From Pieris napi (Eukaryota; Arthropoda; Insecta; Lepidoptera; Pieridae), in the NCBI RefSeq assembly GCF_905475465.1, contig NC_062239.1, positions 12,462,001 to 12,526,000 on the forward strand: a stretch of 64,000 bases of DNA, written 5' to 3'. Of the stretch, positions 11,308 through 22,741 are shown in pieces. Position numbers and translations under genes: made by a program. Under the pieces are notes generated by a model that saw only the letters and a list, made by a program, of their open reading frames with translations, did no database searches and was not told the DNA's origin. Position 1 is the stretch's first letter. Every line of letters starts with the position of its first letter.

Positions 11308-11574
11308 AAAGTTCTTCCAGACGTCGGAAATTCTGTTCTATAGAATTCCGTATTCAGCAAAGCCACGGGCATATCTAGTGTTGTGATTGTCGAGTCCCAT
11401 CGTGGAACAGACAAACCGTGTCGCAATCGTCATGGAGCGCGCACAGTGTCATTTTACGTAATTTAATACGACACACCTCGCCGACTCGGCAATGTTCGTA
11501 CTATTTCATCTTAGATTATTTAAGTGTATATAAGATATTATAAACCCGTTGACGAGGTTAACTTTCATCCTTCA

Positions 11575-11800
11575 TAGGTTCGATCCCCGGTTGTGCACCA
11601 ATGGACTTTCTAAGAGCGCATTTAATATTCGCAAGAACGATAAAGGAAAGTATCATGAGGACTTGCTTGCCTTAGACCCAAAAAGTCGACGGCGTGTGTC
11701 ACACAGGAGGCTACACTTGCCTATTAGATTGATAAACGATCACGAAACAGATACAAATACCTGAGGCCCAGATCTAAAAAGGTTGTAGCGCCACTGATGT
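11575..11800 (+). mobile_element. SINE, near full-length
   Basis: Has the box B 'aggttcgatccccggttgtg', the middle 'cttagacccaaaaagtcgac' and the tail 'gtagcgccactgatg' followed by a T-run. The box A side is diverged or missing. Confidence 0.85.
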
Positions 11801-12121
11801 TTTTTTTTTTGGTTTTCTATGTAGACATTAATTCAAAATTTCCTCAGCATCACTTGAGCTGGAAGACGTCTACACTTCACAAGACACTTTCTTTTATGAA
11901 CTACCGAATATAATAATAATAACGCTCACTTCTCTTCTCCTGTGCTCCAAAATACCAGCTTCTGGTTTTGGCCAGAATTCAGGGAAGGGCTCGTCGAATT
12001 GTCAATCAAAAGCATTGTTAAGTGTTAAGTTGTACTGCACTGTTAAGTTAATCCCATATAAAACCTATTCACACTATAAACTATAAAAACGATCTAATTA
12101 CATAATATGGAAATAACTATT

Positions 12122-12200
12122 AAGTTTGTTATGAATGAGCTGGGAACCCTGACAGGTATGTTTTTACTTTTCCAAATCTTATCAACATATTATAATGAAT
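12122..12200 (+). repeat. Short dispersed hairpin repeat, copy 2
   Basis: Shares 'gagctgggaaccctgacag' and the following 'ccaaatctta' with the copies at 425, 24.1, 44.9 and 49.6 kb. The surrounding DNA (11800-12850) shows nothing else that can be supported. Confidence 0.55.
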
Positions 12201-12854
12201 TGTTGTCACAATAAACACAATTTTTTAAACTTTTTATATCGTCTAATATGTACACACAAATGTAATATAAATACACAGTAAATGCCTAGGATAAGATATA
12301 AATATGTCTGATGATGTCTATGTTTGGATAATAAATTATAGAATATTTTCGCACGCAACAAGATTTTTTCAGTACTTTCAAAAATCCACTTTGATTTATA
12401 GGTAGGTACACTCAATGTAAATACCAAAAGATCTCTATTATTGCGTTTAGAAAGCTTTTATAAAGCTTGCCTATATTAATTAAATATATATTGGTAACAC
12501 AAGGGTCGATTCAAGTGAACAAACATTGAAAATGGCAATACAATGTTATCTTAGGATTATTTGCAATCCGGCGCCATTACGACGGCACGTAAAAAGTTTA
12601 GCTAAAATTTTTGGTTCGCATTCAATGCAGTTAAAATGAATTAAATTTTAGTTATGATTTTAAGAATGTCATTTTCATTTCCAATCTTTAGATATAATAT
12701 GGAAACCCCTAATATGTTGACTTAGTCCAAAAATATAAACTCGACTGAGTTCTAGGCTGGTTCTTTTGGAGTCAGCGTTAGTAGGAAACCACCAATAATG
12801 ATGTCCTGTACCATCAAAGTTAAATTCAAAGTCTGATCATTTATTTCAATTATA

Positions 12855-13205
12855 CCTATTAAAAAGGCACTTTTGAAAGTCAAAATTACTTGATAAAATA
12901 TTTGCCCATTTCAAAAGGTAGTTTCATATGGAGAAGAATGGGCACGAAACTCCATACTTACTCTTTTAAAATAGTTTTTACAATATTTTGTATAAATTAA
13001 TTTGATAATATGAAGACCTAGAACAAAAACTACTAGGTATGTATAGCCCGGTACTTTATTGCCAGTTCTTATCTTCCGTTCTACGCCCTTGATTAGAGAA
13101 CTGGCAGTAGGTAAATGTAAAATTAGAAGCATTTAATATGTATTTATTTTCTGACGTTCATAAGTGTATATTGCGTACCTAAATGAATAAATGATTTTGA
13201 ATTTC
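12855..13205. repeat. Family Z repeat (minus) followed by a LINE-type 3' end, family U (plus)
   Basis: 12855-13030 is the inverted partner of 9785-9965. From about 13055 the sequence 'attgccagttcttatcttcc' through 'gacgttcataagtgtatatt' to 'aatgaataaatgattttga' is the 3' part of family U, also seen at 26.6, 49.3 and 63.3 kb. Its AATAAATGA end suggests a LINE 3' UTR. Confidence 0.6.
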
Positions 13206-13259
13206 AATAAATTTAAAGCCTTGTGAATATTTTTTCCTAGTAGGTATTTGAATTCAAAT

Positions 13260-13660
13260 CATCATTGACCAGTCACTTTCCGAACTGGCATTGCGTAGAG
13301 ATGTGGGGTCTCGCTGCATCTACTACAGCATTTACCACGGAGTTCACAGGAGTTGTTCAGATTAATACCTGCAGCTGAGTTTCATGAATCCAATAATAAT
13401 CAATACAAAATCCGTATCACCTCGACGTCCGTCGTTCCACAACTGTGCGGTGTTTTAAAGGCAGTTTTTGCCGCGCACCACATATTTGGAACCACTTGCC
13501 CACTGAAGTTTTCCCGAACCAATTCGACTTAGGGTCCTTCAAGAAAAGAGCGTACCAGTTATTAAAAGGCCGGCAACGTACTTGCGAGCTGGCAATGAGT
13601 GTCCATGGGCGGCGGTACCTATCACTTAACATTAGACGAGCCTCCTACATGCCCTCCTGT
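13260..13660 (+). mobile_element. LINE 3' tail, family A, longest copy
   Basis: The frame from 13445 reads 'PHIWNHLPTEVFPNQFDLGS' and 'FKKRAYQLLKGRQRT', the C-terminus of a non-LTR retrotransposon ORF. The 3' UTR motif 'gtccatgggcggcggtacct' follows. The frame continues by chance into unrelated DNA up to 13849. This copy defines the family A protein pattern used for the other copies. Confidence 0.85.
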
Positions 13661-13669
13661 TACTACGAT

Positions 13670-14840
13670 TTAAATTTGGAATTTGGAAATCTATTTTTAA
13701 ATATCTCTTGTTCAATTATTTCATATTCATTGATTGCTCTTCGGTACAAAACAGAGTACAAATATACTTTCAAAATTCTATCTTTCGCAACGGCGGCTGA
13801 ACTGAATAAAACATCCACTCGAGACTTCCAAGTTCGAAATTCGAATTGATATAGGCGTAACATAATATTGTCTATTTCGACCAATCGCAGCGCAAGGATC
13901 ACACGACAGGATACACTGAGGCACCATTGGCTCAAATTGTAATACGATATCCTGTATCCTTATCATATAGGTGTCTCATTCTTGTCTGTTAGAATATCTT
14001 GTTATCTCATACAACGCGAAAGGGATGGAAAATGGTACATTTTTACCCGGACATAGTATAATATGTAGCTATTTATTTAACCTACATTTGTATAGTTAAA
14101 TTAATTAAAAACATTCTAATTATTGAAATACTATAGCAAAATAAACCTACGTAGTCTAGACTTAAATAAATACCACAAAATTATAAAAACATTTTTATTA
14201 TTCGTAGATAACAGTTGGATAGATAAAATGGATAGTTACGGGCACAGATGGCTAATAAATAATAATGCATTATAATGCAGAAATATGTCTGCTCTGTCTC
14301 AAAGCATAAAGGCTTTATTATGCACGTTTTTATTATGATATCTCTTTTCGTTAATTACTAATGTATTCCGAAGCTATTAATTACACAGATATTGGTACAT
14401 AATATGTGGGTAAGTTGTGGGCCAGGATCGAGGAAAAAGCTGCATCTCGTCCACTGATAATAATGATTCTTAATTATTAACCTATCTCCGTGTTGAAAGA
14501 TAGTCTAGATAGTCTAGAAAGATAGTCAAACTAGCGACATCTTTAAAACTTTTGTTACACGATAAACGTCTTCTCTTTGAACACTTGACTATGGTAAAAA
14601 AAATTCTTACTCGCTAGATGGCACTATACAAATTTAGCTATCCAGCCATCTAGTGTTACCACTAATCGTTTTAAAAACAATGCACTGCTTCCTATAGTAA
14701 TACTATTAGTGTTCACATAATACATATGTTTTAAAAAATATTGGATAAGAGTAAATTTTCATTACCATTTTATATTTAACTAAAATAGTTAGTTAATAGT
14801 TACTAAAATATTATACGTCAAAATGTATTCTAGCTTTAAT
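13670..14840. other. AT-rich DNA upstream of SERP1, nothing recognised
   Basis: No exon, named repeat or RNA gene could be supported. A small internal duplication 'gatagtctagatagtctaga' lies at 14500-14520. Confidence 0.4.
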
Positions 14841-14854
14841 CGTCTGTGCAAATT

Positions 14855-15026
14855 TCAAACATCAATATTGACGTGTCGATGCGACGTGTTGTGATATTTC
14901 ATGTTTGACAATCAACTATCAAGAAAAATTTGTATTGCTTTGCTGGATTCCGGATTTCACTTTTACATACGTGTCAATCGAGTTTGTACGTGAGCAGGCT
15001 ATTCAGCCTTTAAATTTTTAATCATT
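14855..15026 (+). promoter_or_regulatory. Probable SERP1 promoter and 5' non-coding exon, with two UPRE-like sites
   Basis: Two sites, TGACGTGT at 14869-14876 and CGACGTGT at 14882-14889, lie 13 bp apart. They resemble the XBP1/ATF6 response element TGACGTGG/A. A donor (ATT|GTGAGT) at 15026/15027 would end a 5' non-coding exon that splices to the acceptor at 15914/15915. The transcription start cannot be placed exactly. The link to ER stress is an inference from the family: mammalian RAMP4 is an XBP1 target. Confidence 0.55.
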
Positions 15027-15941
15027 GTGAGTATTTTTATTGTTTTCTAACATGATAAGTGTAGTAAGATTAAAACTTGCAAGCAGTCGGCTTGATTACA
15101 GTAATACTTTAATTTCTTGTTTTAGCATAATTTACTCGGTTTAGTTCGTTTTCTAAGATTTAATGTTAATCCTGACGATAATTAGACGAAAACCTGTTGT
15201 TTAATTTATTTTTACATGTTATTGAGGCTCTAGATGTAGCAATTTTGTAGTATGCTTTACGAGTTACATGGCAGCTGTTTACAAGTTTCTAAGCGATGAA
15301 CTGCGTATATTGGGATTTCCCAGATCCACATCACATATTGTTATCGTGATGCTGGCAATTTAGCGTCTTACAATACAAAACATTCGTTTTTATTACTACG
15401 TAACAATATCTCATAGTACTAACGAGACTTTCCTTTCACTTTTCATTAGGTAATTGTAATTTTGTATAAGGTGAGATAATTAAAGAATTCTATAAAACTA
15501 ATTACCTCTTATTAAATTGTTTAACAATCATTGTTATTAGTAACTAATTACTAATTTGATAATTATAGTTCTATAAAATAGGGATTTCTTTAAATTTTAA
15601 TTTAGTTTGGTTTTTATTTTTATATGTGACCCTCACTTGAAATAACTATAATATTTAAAGGTAAAAACTTGTTTATTGTATTTTTTTATTTTTATCCTAA
15701 CTCTGTTTGCACTTATTATTCTAAGTATATGTCTAAATTTCATTTAGTGAGACCCACAAAGTCAATAAAAAATGTGTTTTGAATATCACTGAAAATAATA
15801 TTTTAATGTCTTATTGTCCATTGCAAATTTCTTAGCTTAGTTTGAATATAAATAATCTTATCTAATTATATATTATGTCAAACATTAACTGATTTTCTAT
15901 TTAATGTATTTCAGGACAAATATAACTGGTAATCAACAAAC

Positions 15942-17195
15942 ATGGCACCAAAGCAGAGAATGCGCATCGCTAACGAAATTGCTAGCAAAAACATCACCAT
16001 GAGAGGAAATGTACCAAAAACGACAAAGGTGCGTAGCAATAATTGAAGGAGAATACATATTTATATAGATTTTTCTTTGCATGCCTAAGCAAGTTAGCAA
16101 ATTTGATTTCTATGATATGAAATAATAATTAAATTCTATTTATTTGCCGCTTAAAAAGTGACTCCTTGAGTGAGAAACCATTCACAATATGGATGTTACG
16201 GAAAAAAATAGACTTATTTATATAATGAAGTGGCAAGTAACAGCTTATTATACCCCATCATAATCATAAAAACTGTGACTAAACACATCAGTCACACATA
16301 AAATGAATTCCATTCATTATTGAATTTTTTCCTTTTGTAGTTTTACTTTTTATTAAATTAAATTTTGCTATCTTTGTTTAACCTTAGAATTTTGCTAATA
16401 ACAGAACCATGAAATTATAACATTTATCCATATTTAATCAACATAGATTCAGGTGTTTAAAAACAAAAGATAAAATGTTTTCAAGGTTTTGTATTGATAA
16501 TGCGTCGTAATTTATTGACAAAATTCAACAATGTAGTGAGATATTATTTATACAACTTCTAAATGTTTTCAATTTGAAAGTATGTTTAATAATTTGATTA
16601 ATCAATGAAAACAAAATGAACTTAGGAAACTCTTTGTTAGGAAAATATTGTGTTTTGTTTATTAATAGTAAATTTTAATAATTGTTAATTTTTTATGCTT
16701 ACCAAGCTACAACAGTATTATTTTTCTGTAATCAAACAGGATTCCCGTTTTACATCATATGAACATCAACCATAGAAGTTTTTTAAAGAAAATATATATG
16801 TTTTAGCAGCACATAAATGCTAGTATTTTAATTGATTTCCATTTAATCTGTCCAATTTGACTTTATCTCAAATTCCATTTTGTTAATGAAGATAACAAAT
16901 AAATTGCGACCTAAATTTTGTAGATAATTTTCTTAGCTTTGATTGTGTATTATTTTCTACAGCAGATTAAATAATCAATTAGTAAATAAAATAAATATAT
17001 ATATTGGATATTATTATGTCATACCCTTCAAGGTCGGACTATGTTTCTGTTTGGTGTTGGTGCTAGTAAATTTTATCTACTTTTCAGGAAAAGGAAGACC
17101 AATACCCTGTATCACCCTGGCTCCTGGCTCTCTTCATCTTCGTAGTATGCGGTTCTGCAGTCTTCCAACTCATACAATCTATAAGACTTGCCTAA
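15942..17195 (+). CDS. SERP1: Stress-associated ER protein SERP1/RAMP4
   Basis: A complete small gene with two coding exons, 15942-16028 and 17088-17195, joined by a phase-0 intron (AAG|gtgcgt ... ttttcag|GAA). The product is 64 residues, the usual family size. The N-terminus carries the family block 'SKNITMRGNVPKT' (residues 15-27). The C-terminal half has one hydrophobic segment, about residues 40-60, with 'PWLLALFIFVVCGSAVFQ' and then 'LIQSIR'. Members are tail-anchored ER membrane proteins that associate with Sec61 and protect new membrane proteins during stress. A 5' non-coding intron is predicted (15027-15914), and the ATG at 15942 is the first in the spliced leader. An ATTAAA at 17586 could serve for polyadenylation. 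The 102-codon frame from 16943 reads exon 2 in another frame and is not real. Confidence 0.97.
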
Positions 17196-17585
17196 ACTGT
17201 GATGCCTTTTCATACAAAGATATCTATGAACATGGCAACACATTTAAATAGTCTGTTCTAATTACTCGTTTTAAGATGTTGTCTTAACCTAAGAAACAAT
17301 GTTCATAGTTATTGTCTGTGGCACTTCAATGCGATTACCATGACCCTTTCCCATCACCACAGACACATTCCCCTAGTTCTCATATCGCATAATCTCAGAC
17401 CATAAATGTACTATATTCTTGTATATTGTAAATTGTCATTAATATTAAGATTAGCATTTGAAAATTCCATTCCTTTTATTTTCAACGCACAATGCGTTTA
17501 GTGAATTTTATAAATCATTTTATCGTTTACCGCCCCAATGTGTGAAATTATTTCGGTACTATTTTTAATTATTGTAATTTATTTG

Positions 17586-17591
17586 ATTAAA
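17586..17591 (+). terminator. Possible SERP1 polyadenylation signal ATTAAA
   Basis: ATTAAA about 390 bases after the stop codon, the best candidate in the 3' region; a GT/T-rich stretch follows. Confidence 0.4.
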
Positions 17592-17929
17592 TACAGTATA
17601 TTTGTCGAATTGTTCTTTTATTTATCACTTTGTATGACAAACTATTCTTATTGACATAGTAATTGTTTTGGGTTGGTCAGACCATCTTTAAACCTACATA
17701 TTCCTTAAAGAAAAAATATATAACTATATTTAATCTAAACTAATGATATACAACAAAAAACCGGGCACCTAAGGTATTTTTCTTTCTAAGGTCGATTTCA
17801 GTTAATTAAATGAAGTTTAATTGTCTGATGTTGTCTGTATACTTGGAATCGTATAAATTATTGCGTGTAAAGTTTGCAATTGTTTTATTAATTTTTGATT
17901 AATTCTTTTAATTAAAAAATGTTTTTTTT

Positions 17930-18330
17930 TTTAAATTTTAAATGTTGTTCTTTAAAACAGCACACATTCACGGCCAAACAAGAAGTGGTAGGCAATACAG
18001 ACAAGGGCATTTTTTATAAGATAGGGGGGCAAAAAGGGCTGTCATCTCAGCACATGGACACCCAGTTTAGTAGGGAGGAGAATGCCCTTTTATTAAACAA
18101 TTGGAGGTCGTATCACCCAAGGAAGACCCCTACCGGTAGTCGATCCCACAAAAGACAATGTCTTCTGAAGCGGACCGTGGAAGACTTCCAGCCATCAAGG
18201 TGATGCAACGTGCTGTCGTCTGCATATCAATGGATGTTGTTGATGTTCAACAGGTCATTAATATGCAGAACGTACAGGACGGGCAAGAGAACGCAACGCG
18301 CCCTTCGTGAAAGCCATACTGAAAAAAACC
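17930..18330 (-). mobile_element. LINE reverse-transcriptase fragment with YADD motif
   Basis: On the minus strand, 18185-18260 translates to 'LHINDLLNINNIH', a TGA stop, then 'YADDSTLHHL'. YADD (18215-18226) is the catalytic motif of the RT palm domain, and the stop sits one residue before it. Downstream on the same strand (about 18130-18180) the frame resembles the LINE segment also seen near 4860. This is a dead copy. The two plus-strand open frames here are shadows. Confidence 0.75.
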
Positions 18331-18399
18331 GTATAGCCGCGTACGGTTTTAAAGAATTCATATTTTGTTTAAACAAATCACTTCCGTATATATAATTTA

Positions 18400-20270
18400 T
18401 AGGATTATACAGACTAAGTCAGGCAATTCAATTTCATTTTACTTTACAATAATTTACTACACAAGTGCACATATATTTGATAACTCATCCTATGGGATGT
18501 CTGATTCTTATCTAGACTAGATATTTTTGAAATATAGAAGCATTTATTGTTAATAAAATATATACATGTATGAATAACTTTTATTTTGATTTAATTCATT
18601 AGTTCAGGTGTAATCCGCAGATCTATAGGACACCAGCGACTAAACACGAAGTAGATGAATAAATAAAAAACATGAATATTGGTAGGTTTTGAGTTTATTT
18701 TCACTAAAAGTAATTTTGAGAGCTTCGCGCTTAACATAATAGATGAACTATATAATACAAATTTACATTAGTGTCATGTGATACCTACATACATAAGTGC
18801 AATTTCGTCTTAACGTAGAATTTACTTATTAAAAATAAGTTTTATGAGATTAAAACGCGTTTCATTTCAGAATTTCGCTATAATAAAACTCGACGATCCG
18901 CGTGTTTTAACGCCTTTTGTAATTACTGTTAAATGTGTGTGATTCAACGCGTTCTATTCATGTAAAATTTTGCTTAAACGTGTGAATAGAGTAACATATA
19001 TAATTATTAATCGCTACAAAAGGAAGGAAGGCAAAATTTGTTTGTTGATATAAAAATACTAAAAATATGCTCCGCAATTTCACCAGCTCTTCGGTCGTAT
19101 AGACTTGGAGCTTGATGTCAAGTGACCTGGGTAAACAGACTGTCCACTATTGCCATTACCAAAAAACGACTCCATTCAAATAGTTCCAGAAATTAGGTCA
19201 CCAAACTCTTTACATTTATAATATTAGTATAGATAAATTATGTACATAATTGCCATCCTTCACTGAGAAATTAATTGTGTATAAATTCTTAGTATATATA
19301 TTTCAGCACCAGCAATAGCACCTACAGTTCACTTATAATTATCGTGCAGACATATATTGCCTGTCCTGCAGACGTATACAACAAATACATATTATATATA
19401 TTTAATAAGATATGGATAAAATATTAAACTAATATATTATATATTGTAGACTAGATAAAAAATATATTGTCATGTCCAATAATACTTAAATGGTGCATTT
19501 GAAAGATTGAATCGTGTTTGACACTTCGATTCGAATTTAAAATTATCTATGACACTGGATAAACAACCGTCAAATGAGTAATTGCAAATTTTTCGTTGTC
19601 TTTGGTTTGATAACGAGCGACTCTGACATTAAAAACTTTTAAATCTACATACGGTTGCGTCAAAATTATTTTTTATCTATGTTCTTTGTAGTCTTTGATA
19701 GTGTATAGAGACTTTTTTATGGATACTCTATTGAAAAGTCTAATCTAATCTAGTCTATATATTATATTGTACATAGATTTACCCAAAAACATTTACAATT
19801 TTTTTTAATTTTAAAAAATATAGATTAAAATTGCGCATTATTCACGATGTTTTTAATACTTTGTTCTTTAGAGGTTTAACTCCAAGCCTCCAGCTACAGA
19901 GGTGGACGTTCTGAACTAAACCTTTTTATCCTTTGATTTTGTCAAGCTTTCAGCAAACACAATTGACTAAATGAAAAATTTGCAATTATCATATTGTGTA
20001 CAACTTATTCTACTAGTCTGTGCTTAAAACTTTGTCGATAGCCCAGTGTTTAGTAATGTCTACAGATTATATTTACAGATACAAATGTCAATTTAATGTA
20101 CTCTCAGTTAAGTCCGTTTACCAACCAGAGCAATTACGTGTTGTTATTCCAGGGTGCCATGTTTTAGCTTACGTTACTGATATTTTATATTATGAACGAA
20201 ATAAGAGCAAGCAGACATAATGATCTCGTTATTATCAAAACCTATGACTGGGAAGATCAATAATTGTATT
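18400..20270. other. Long AT-rich stretch with nothing recognised
   Basis: No supported exon, RNA gene or repeat family. The last part probably lies beyond the 3' end of the minus-strand CABIT gene. The 66-codon frame at 20020-20220 has no motif. Confidence 0.4.
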
Positions 20271-20273
20271 GTG

Positions 20274-20279
20274 TTTATT
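20274..20279 (-). terminator. Possible polyadenylation signal of the CABIT gene
   Basis: AATAAA on the minus strand, about 280 bases after the stop codon at 20556. Other candidates exist further on. Confidence 0.35.
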
Positions 20280-20555
20280 GTAATTGATCAGCGGAAAAAT
20301 ATTAATGGCACAGGCAATGTGACAGGGCCCCAAAATAAATTCACCCAATTAAGACAAACTGCCTCTATATTATATATGGAATTCGACATTTTTTAATGCC
20401 AACTGGTTTTGTCTTTAAAGATAATTAAAATTTAACTTCTAAGTTTTGTTCTCAAGACTGTTCTGTCAAATCGGATTACTGGTAGTACAAAAAAAGTAAG
20501 CGCAGAGTTTATGCGAATTGAAGACGACACTATTAAATCTATGACTTATTGTGAC

Positions 20556-22741
20556 TTATTTTAAAGTATCATAAATGGCCTCGTTGGGATATGTACCATT
20601 TAAATGGATACTGTTACTAAAACTAATCACATTATCTTTACCTAAATGTATCTCTGTCCTATCTAAGCTTTGATTATGGCTCTCCGGATAGTCATCCATA
20701 TTGCTGGTGATTTCTAACCTAATAGCATGTTTTGGTTCAACTTTTACGTTATCACGCTCCCAAGAATCTATTATCGAGACGTCGTTCTTGCTTCCCGTCT
20801 CGTCAAAATCGCTAGACGCGAGGCTGGAATCGTCCAAGTCGAAGTTCGTTGTCTTCTCTATTACTACTACTTCAATGTGACGGAAAGCATTATCTTGGTT
20901 TTCGATCATCTGTCTCGCTCTTTCATCGTTGCGAGTGATGACTTCCTTTTTAACGATACAGATAACAGGGTCATTTGCTAAGACATCATTCGAGTCGTAG
21001 TCGTCGTCATTTGTTTTGATTGGTGGAGAGCAGATTTCCGCATAAATGTTGTCCGAGTTGGAATCTGTTTCTATAATTTCTTCTTCTATTTCGACCGCGT
21101 CTGCTACTTGTCCGTACGGTAAATCTTCTATCACAGGTAGTTTTCTCTTTTGGATTGAAGATATCGAACGCCGCACTTTCTTTTGGATCTGGGGTTCCTC
21201 TTCTGAAATGTCGACTGCGGATAGGTCTTCATCTATTTCCGAACGCGGTGTTGGGGCACGAGGCTTGTCAATCTTTTTTCTAAAGTTTACTGATTTTTCG
21301 TCGGTTCGTTCGGTTTTGGTTGGCATACTATTGCTGTTACCACCTTCTTTCTTGTCATTCGGTTTTTTAGGATGAAGTAAGTTTGAAGTGGATTTACTCA
21401 GAACTCGTTTGGTTTTAACATGAAATTCTGAACACAACTTTTCGGTAATAAAAGAATGTTGTTTGGAATTCACCTCGAACTCGCTATCATTGTATACCGA
21501 CCCAGCACTAAACATATTTATTTCCTCACAGCTCTGGATTTGATTGTATGACTCCGATTTAGCAATAGCCTTTTCGGGAATCAAATCCGGCTGTATCCTC
21601 TGTCGCCTCTCCAAATGTGTAGATGACTTTGTCGCTGACGACTTCTTGAGCATGTTCTCATCTAACGATTTCAGTTTTCTGCCCGAACTAGAGCTACTTT
21701 CCATGGAGCCACAATAGTTAATTTGATCTACGCTTAAATTTTTTCGGCCATGTTTCATGTCGATGCCGCTGTCTTCTTCTGTGCACGGGCTGTCGGGCAT
21801 ACCAGTTTGCACGGAGACTGATTTAGTTAGTACTGGTTTCTTGTGACTCGAACTACATTGGCTAGTTCCCATTTCAGACGAAGAAGTAGTCAAACTTTTA
21901 TACGAATGGCTCTTCTCTGCTGTACCATCATTTTTTCTAAACACACCAAATCTATCTTCGATTAGTTTGGCCATGTCTTGGTATCTCTCAATTGAACTAT
22001 GTTTTTCACCTAAAGGATCGAAAGGATCTTTGATGTCCTTATGTCTTTCAGAATTCTCTATTGCAGTTAACTTTTCATCTAGTTTATCCGTGCTCTTTAA
22101 TAATTTTAAATTTTTAAACCATTTACTTTTCTTATGAGCAGAATCTTCTCTGTAACCATTTGATTTTTCATGTGAAAACTCTTCATGTTCTATTTTATCA
22201 TCGTGCTTATCATCTTTACCCTCGTCGTCACTGTAGACGTCGTAATTCATATGTTCGAGTTCGTTCTTACTAAGAAAAATAATTGACCCTTCAGTTTCGT
22301 CTGGGATATCCTTCAGTACTTTTTCACTTTTTCCGAAGAGCCGTGACGTATCAATTTTTAGACCTTGTAGCGTAAATTTCCTTTCCTTTTCGAACTTGAC
22401 CGGTTCGTGGTCTTCTTTCATGAGATCTGTAGCCGTTTTCGCTTTGCTGACGACAGTTGAGTTTGCGTATGAGATCTGTCTTATCCAGTTGTCAACATTG
22501 AGTTGACAGAAGGTGAGAGCTTTTTGGAGGCGCGCGGATAGGAACATTCTCTTCTCACTTTCAAAGCCAAGTTGGGTGCGACGGACCTTAATACTGCTGT
22601 TAAGTGGGAGAAGCTGGAAGGTCTCCTTGGCGTGATACCTAGGGTCGACTTGCTTGTTGATATTGGGTTGCGAGTTGTAATCGGGGAGAGTGCACATGAC
22701 TAAAACTGGTTCAGTGACAGCTTCTCGTAACAGAAGATCAT
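20556..22741 (-). CDS. CABIT gene, exon with the C-terminal region and stop
   Basis: A 2186-base terminal exon. Its acceptor is tattccag|AT at 22742/22741, and the two leading bases complete an Asp codon begun in the previous exon. The internal Met at 22697 is not the start: 'DDLLLREAVTEPVLV' precedes it in frame. The region from about residue 80 of the exon is low in hydrophobic residues and rich in Ser, Asp, Glu and Lys. It holds many tyrosines in acidic or polar settings, such as 'NIYAEI' and 'EAIYDTLK' at the very C-terminus. Plus-strand open frames inside it are antisense shadows. Confidence 0.9.

Noticed and set aside
13445..13849. 134-codon plus-strand frame as a host gene
   Set aside because: The first half is the LINE family A C-terminus and the second half is chance read-through.
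16943..17251. 102-codon plus-strand open frame
   Set aside because: It reads through SERP1 exon 2 in a different frame. The family match and splice sites show the real frame.
20727..21375. Plus-strand frames of 84 and 109 codons
   Set aside because: Antisense shadows of the long CABIT-gene exon.
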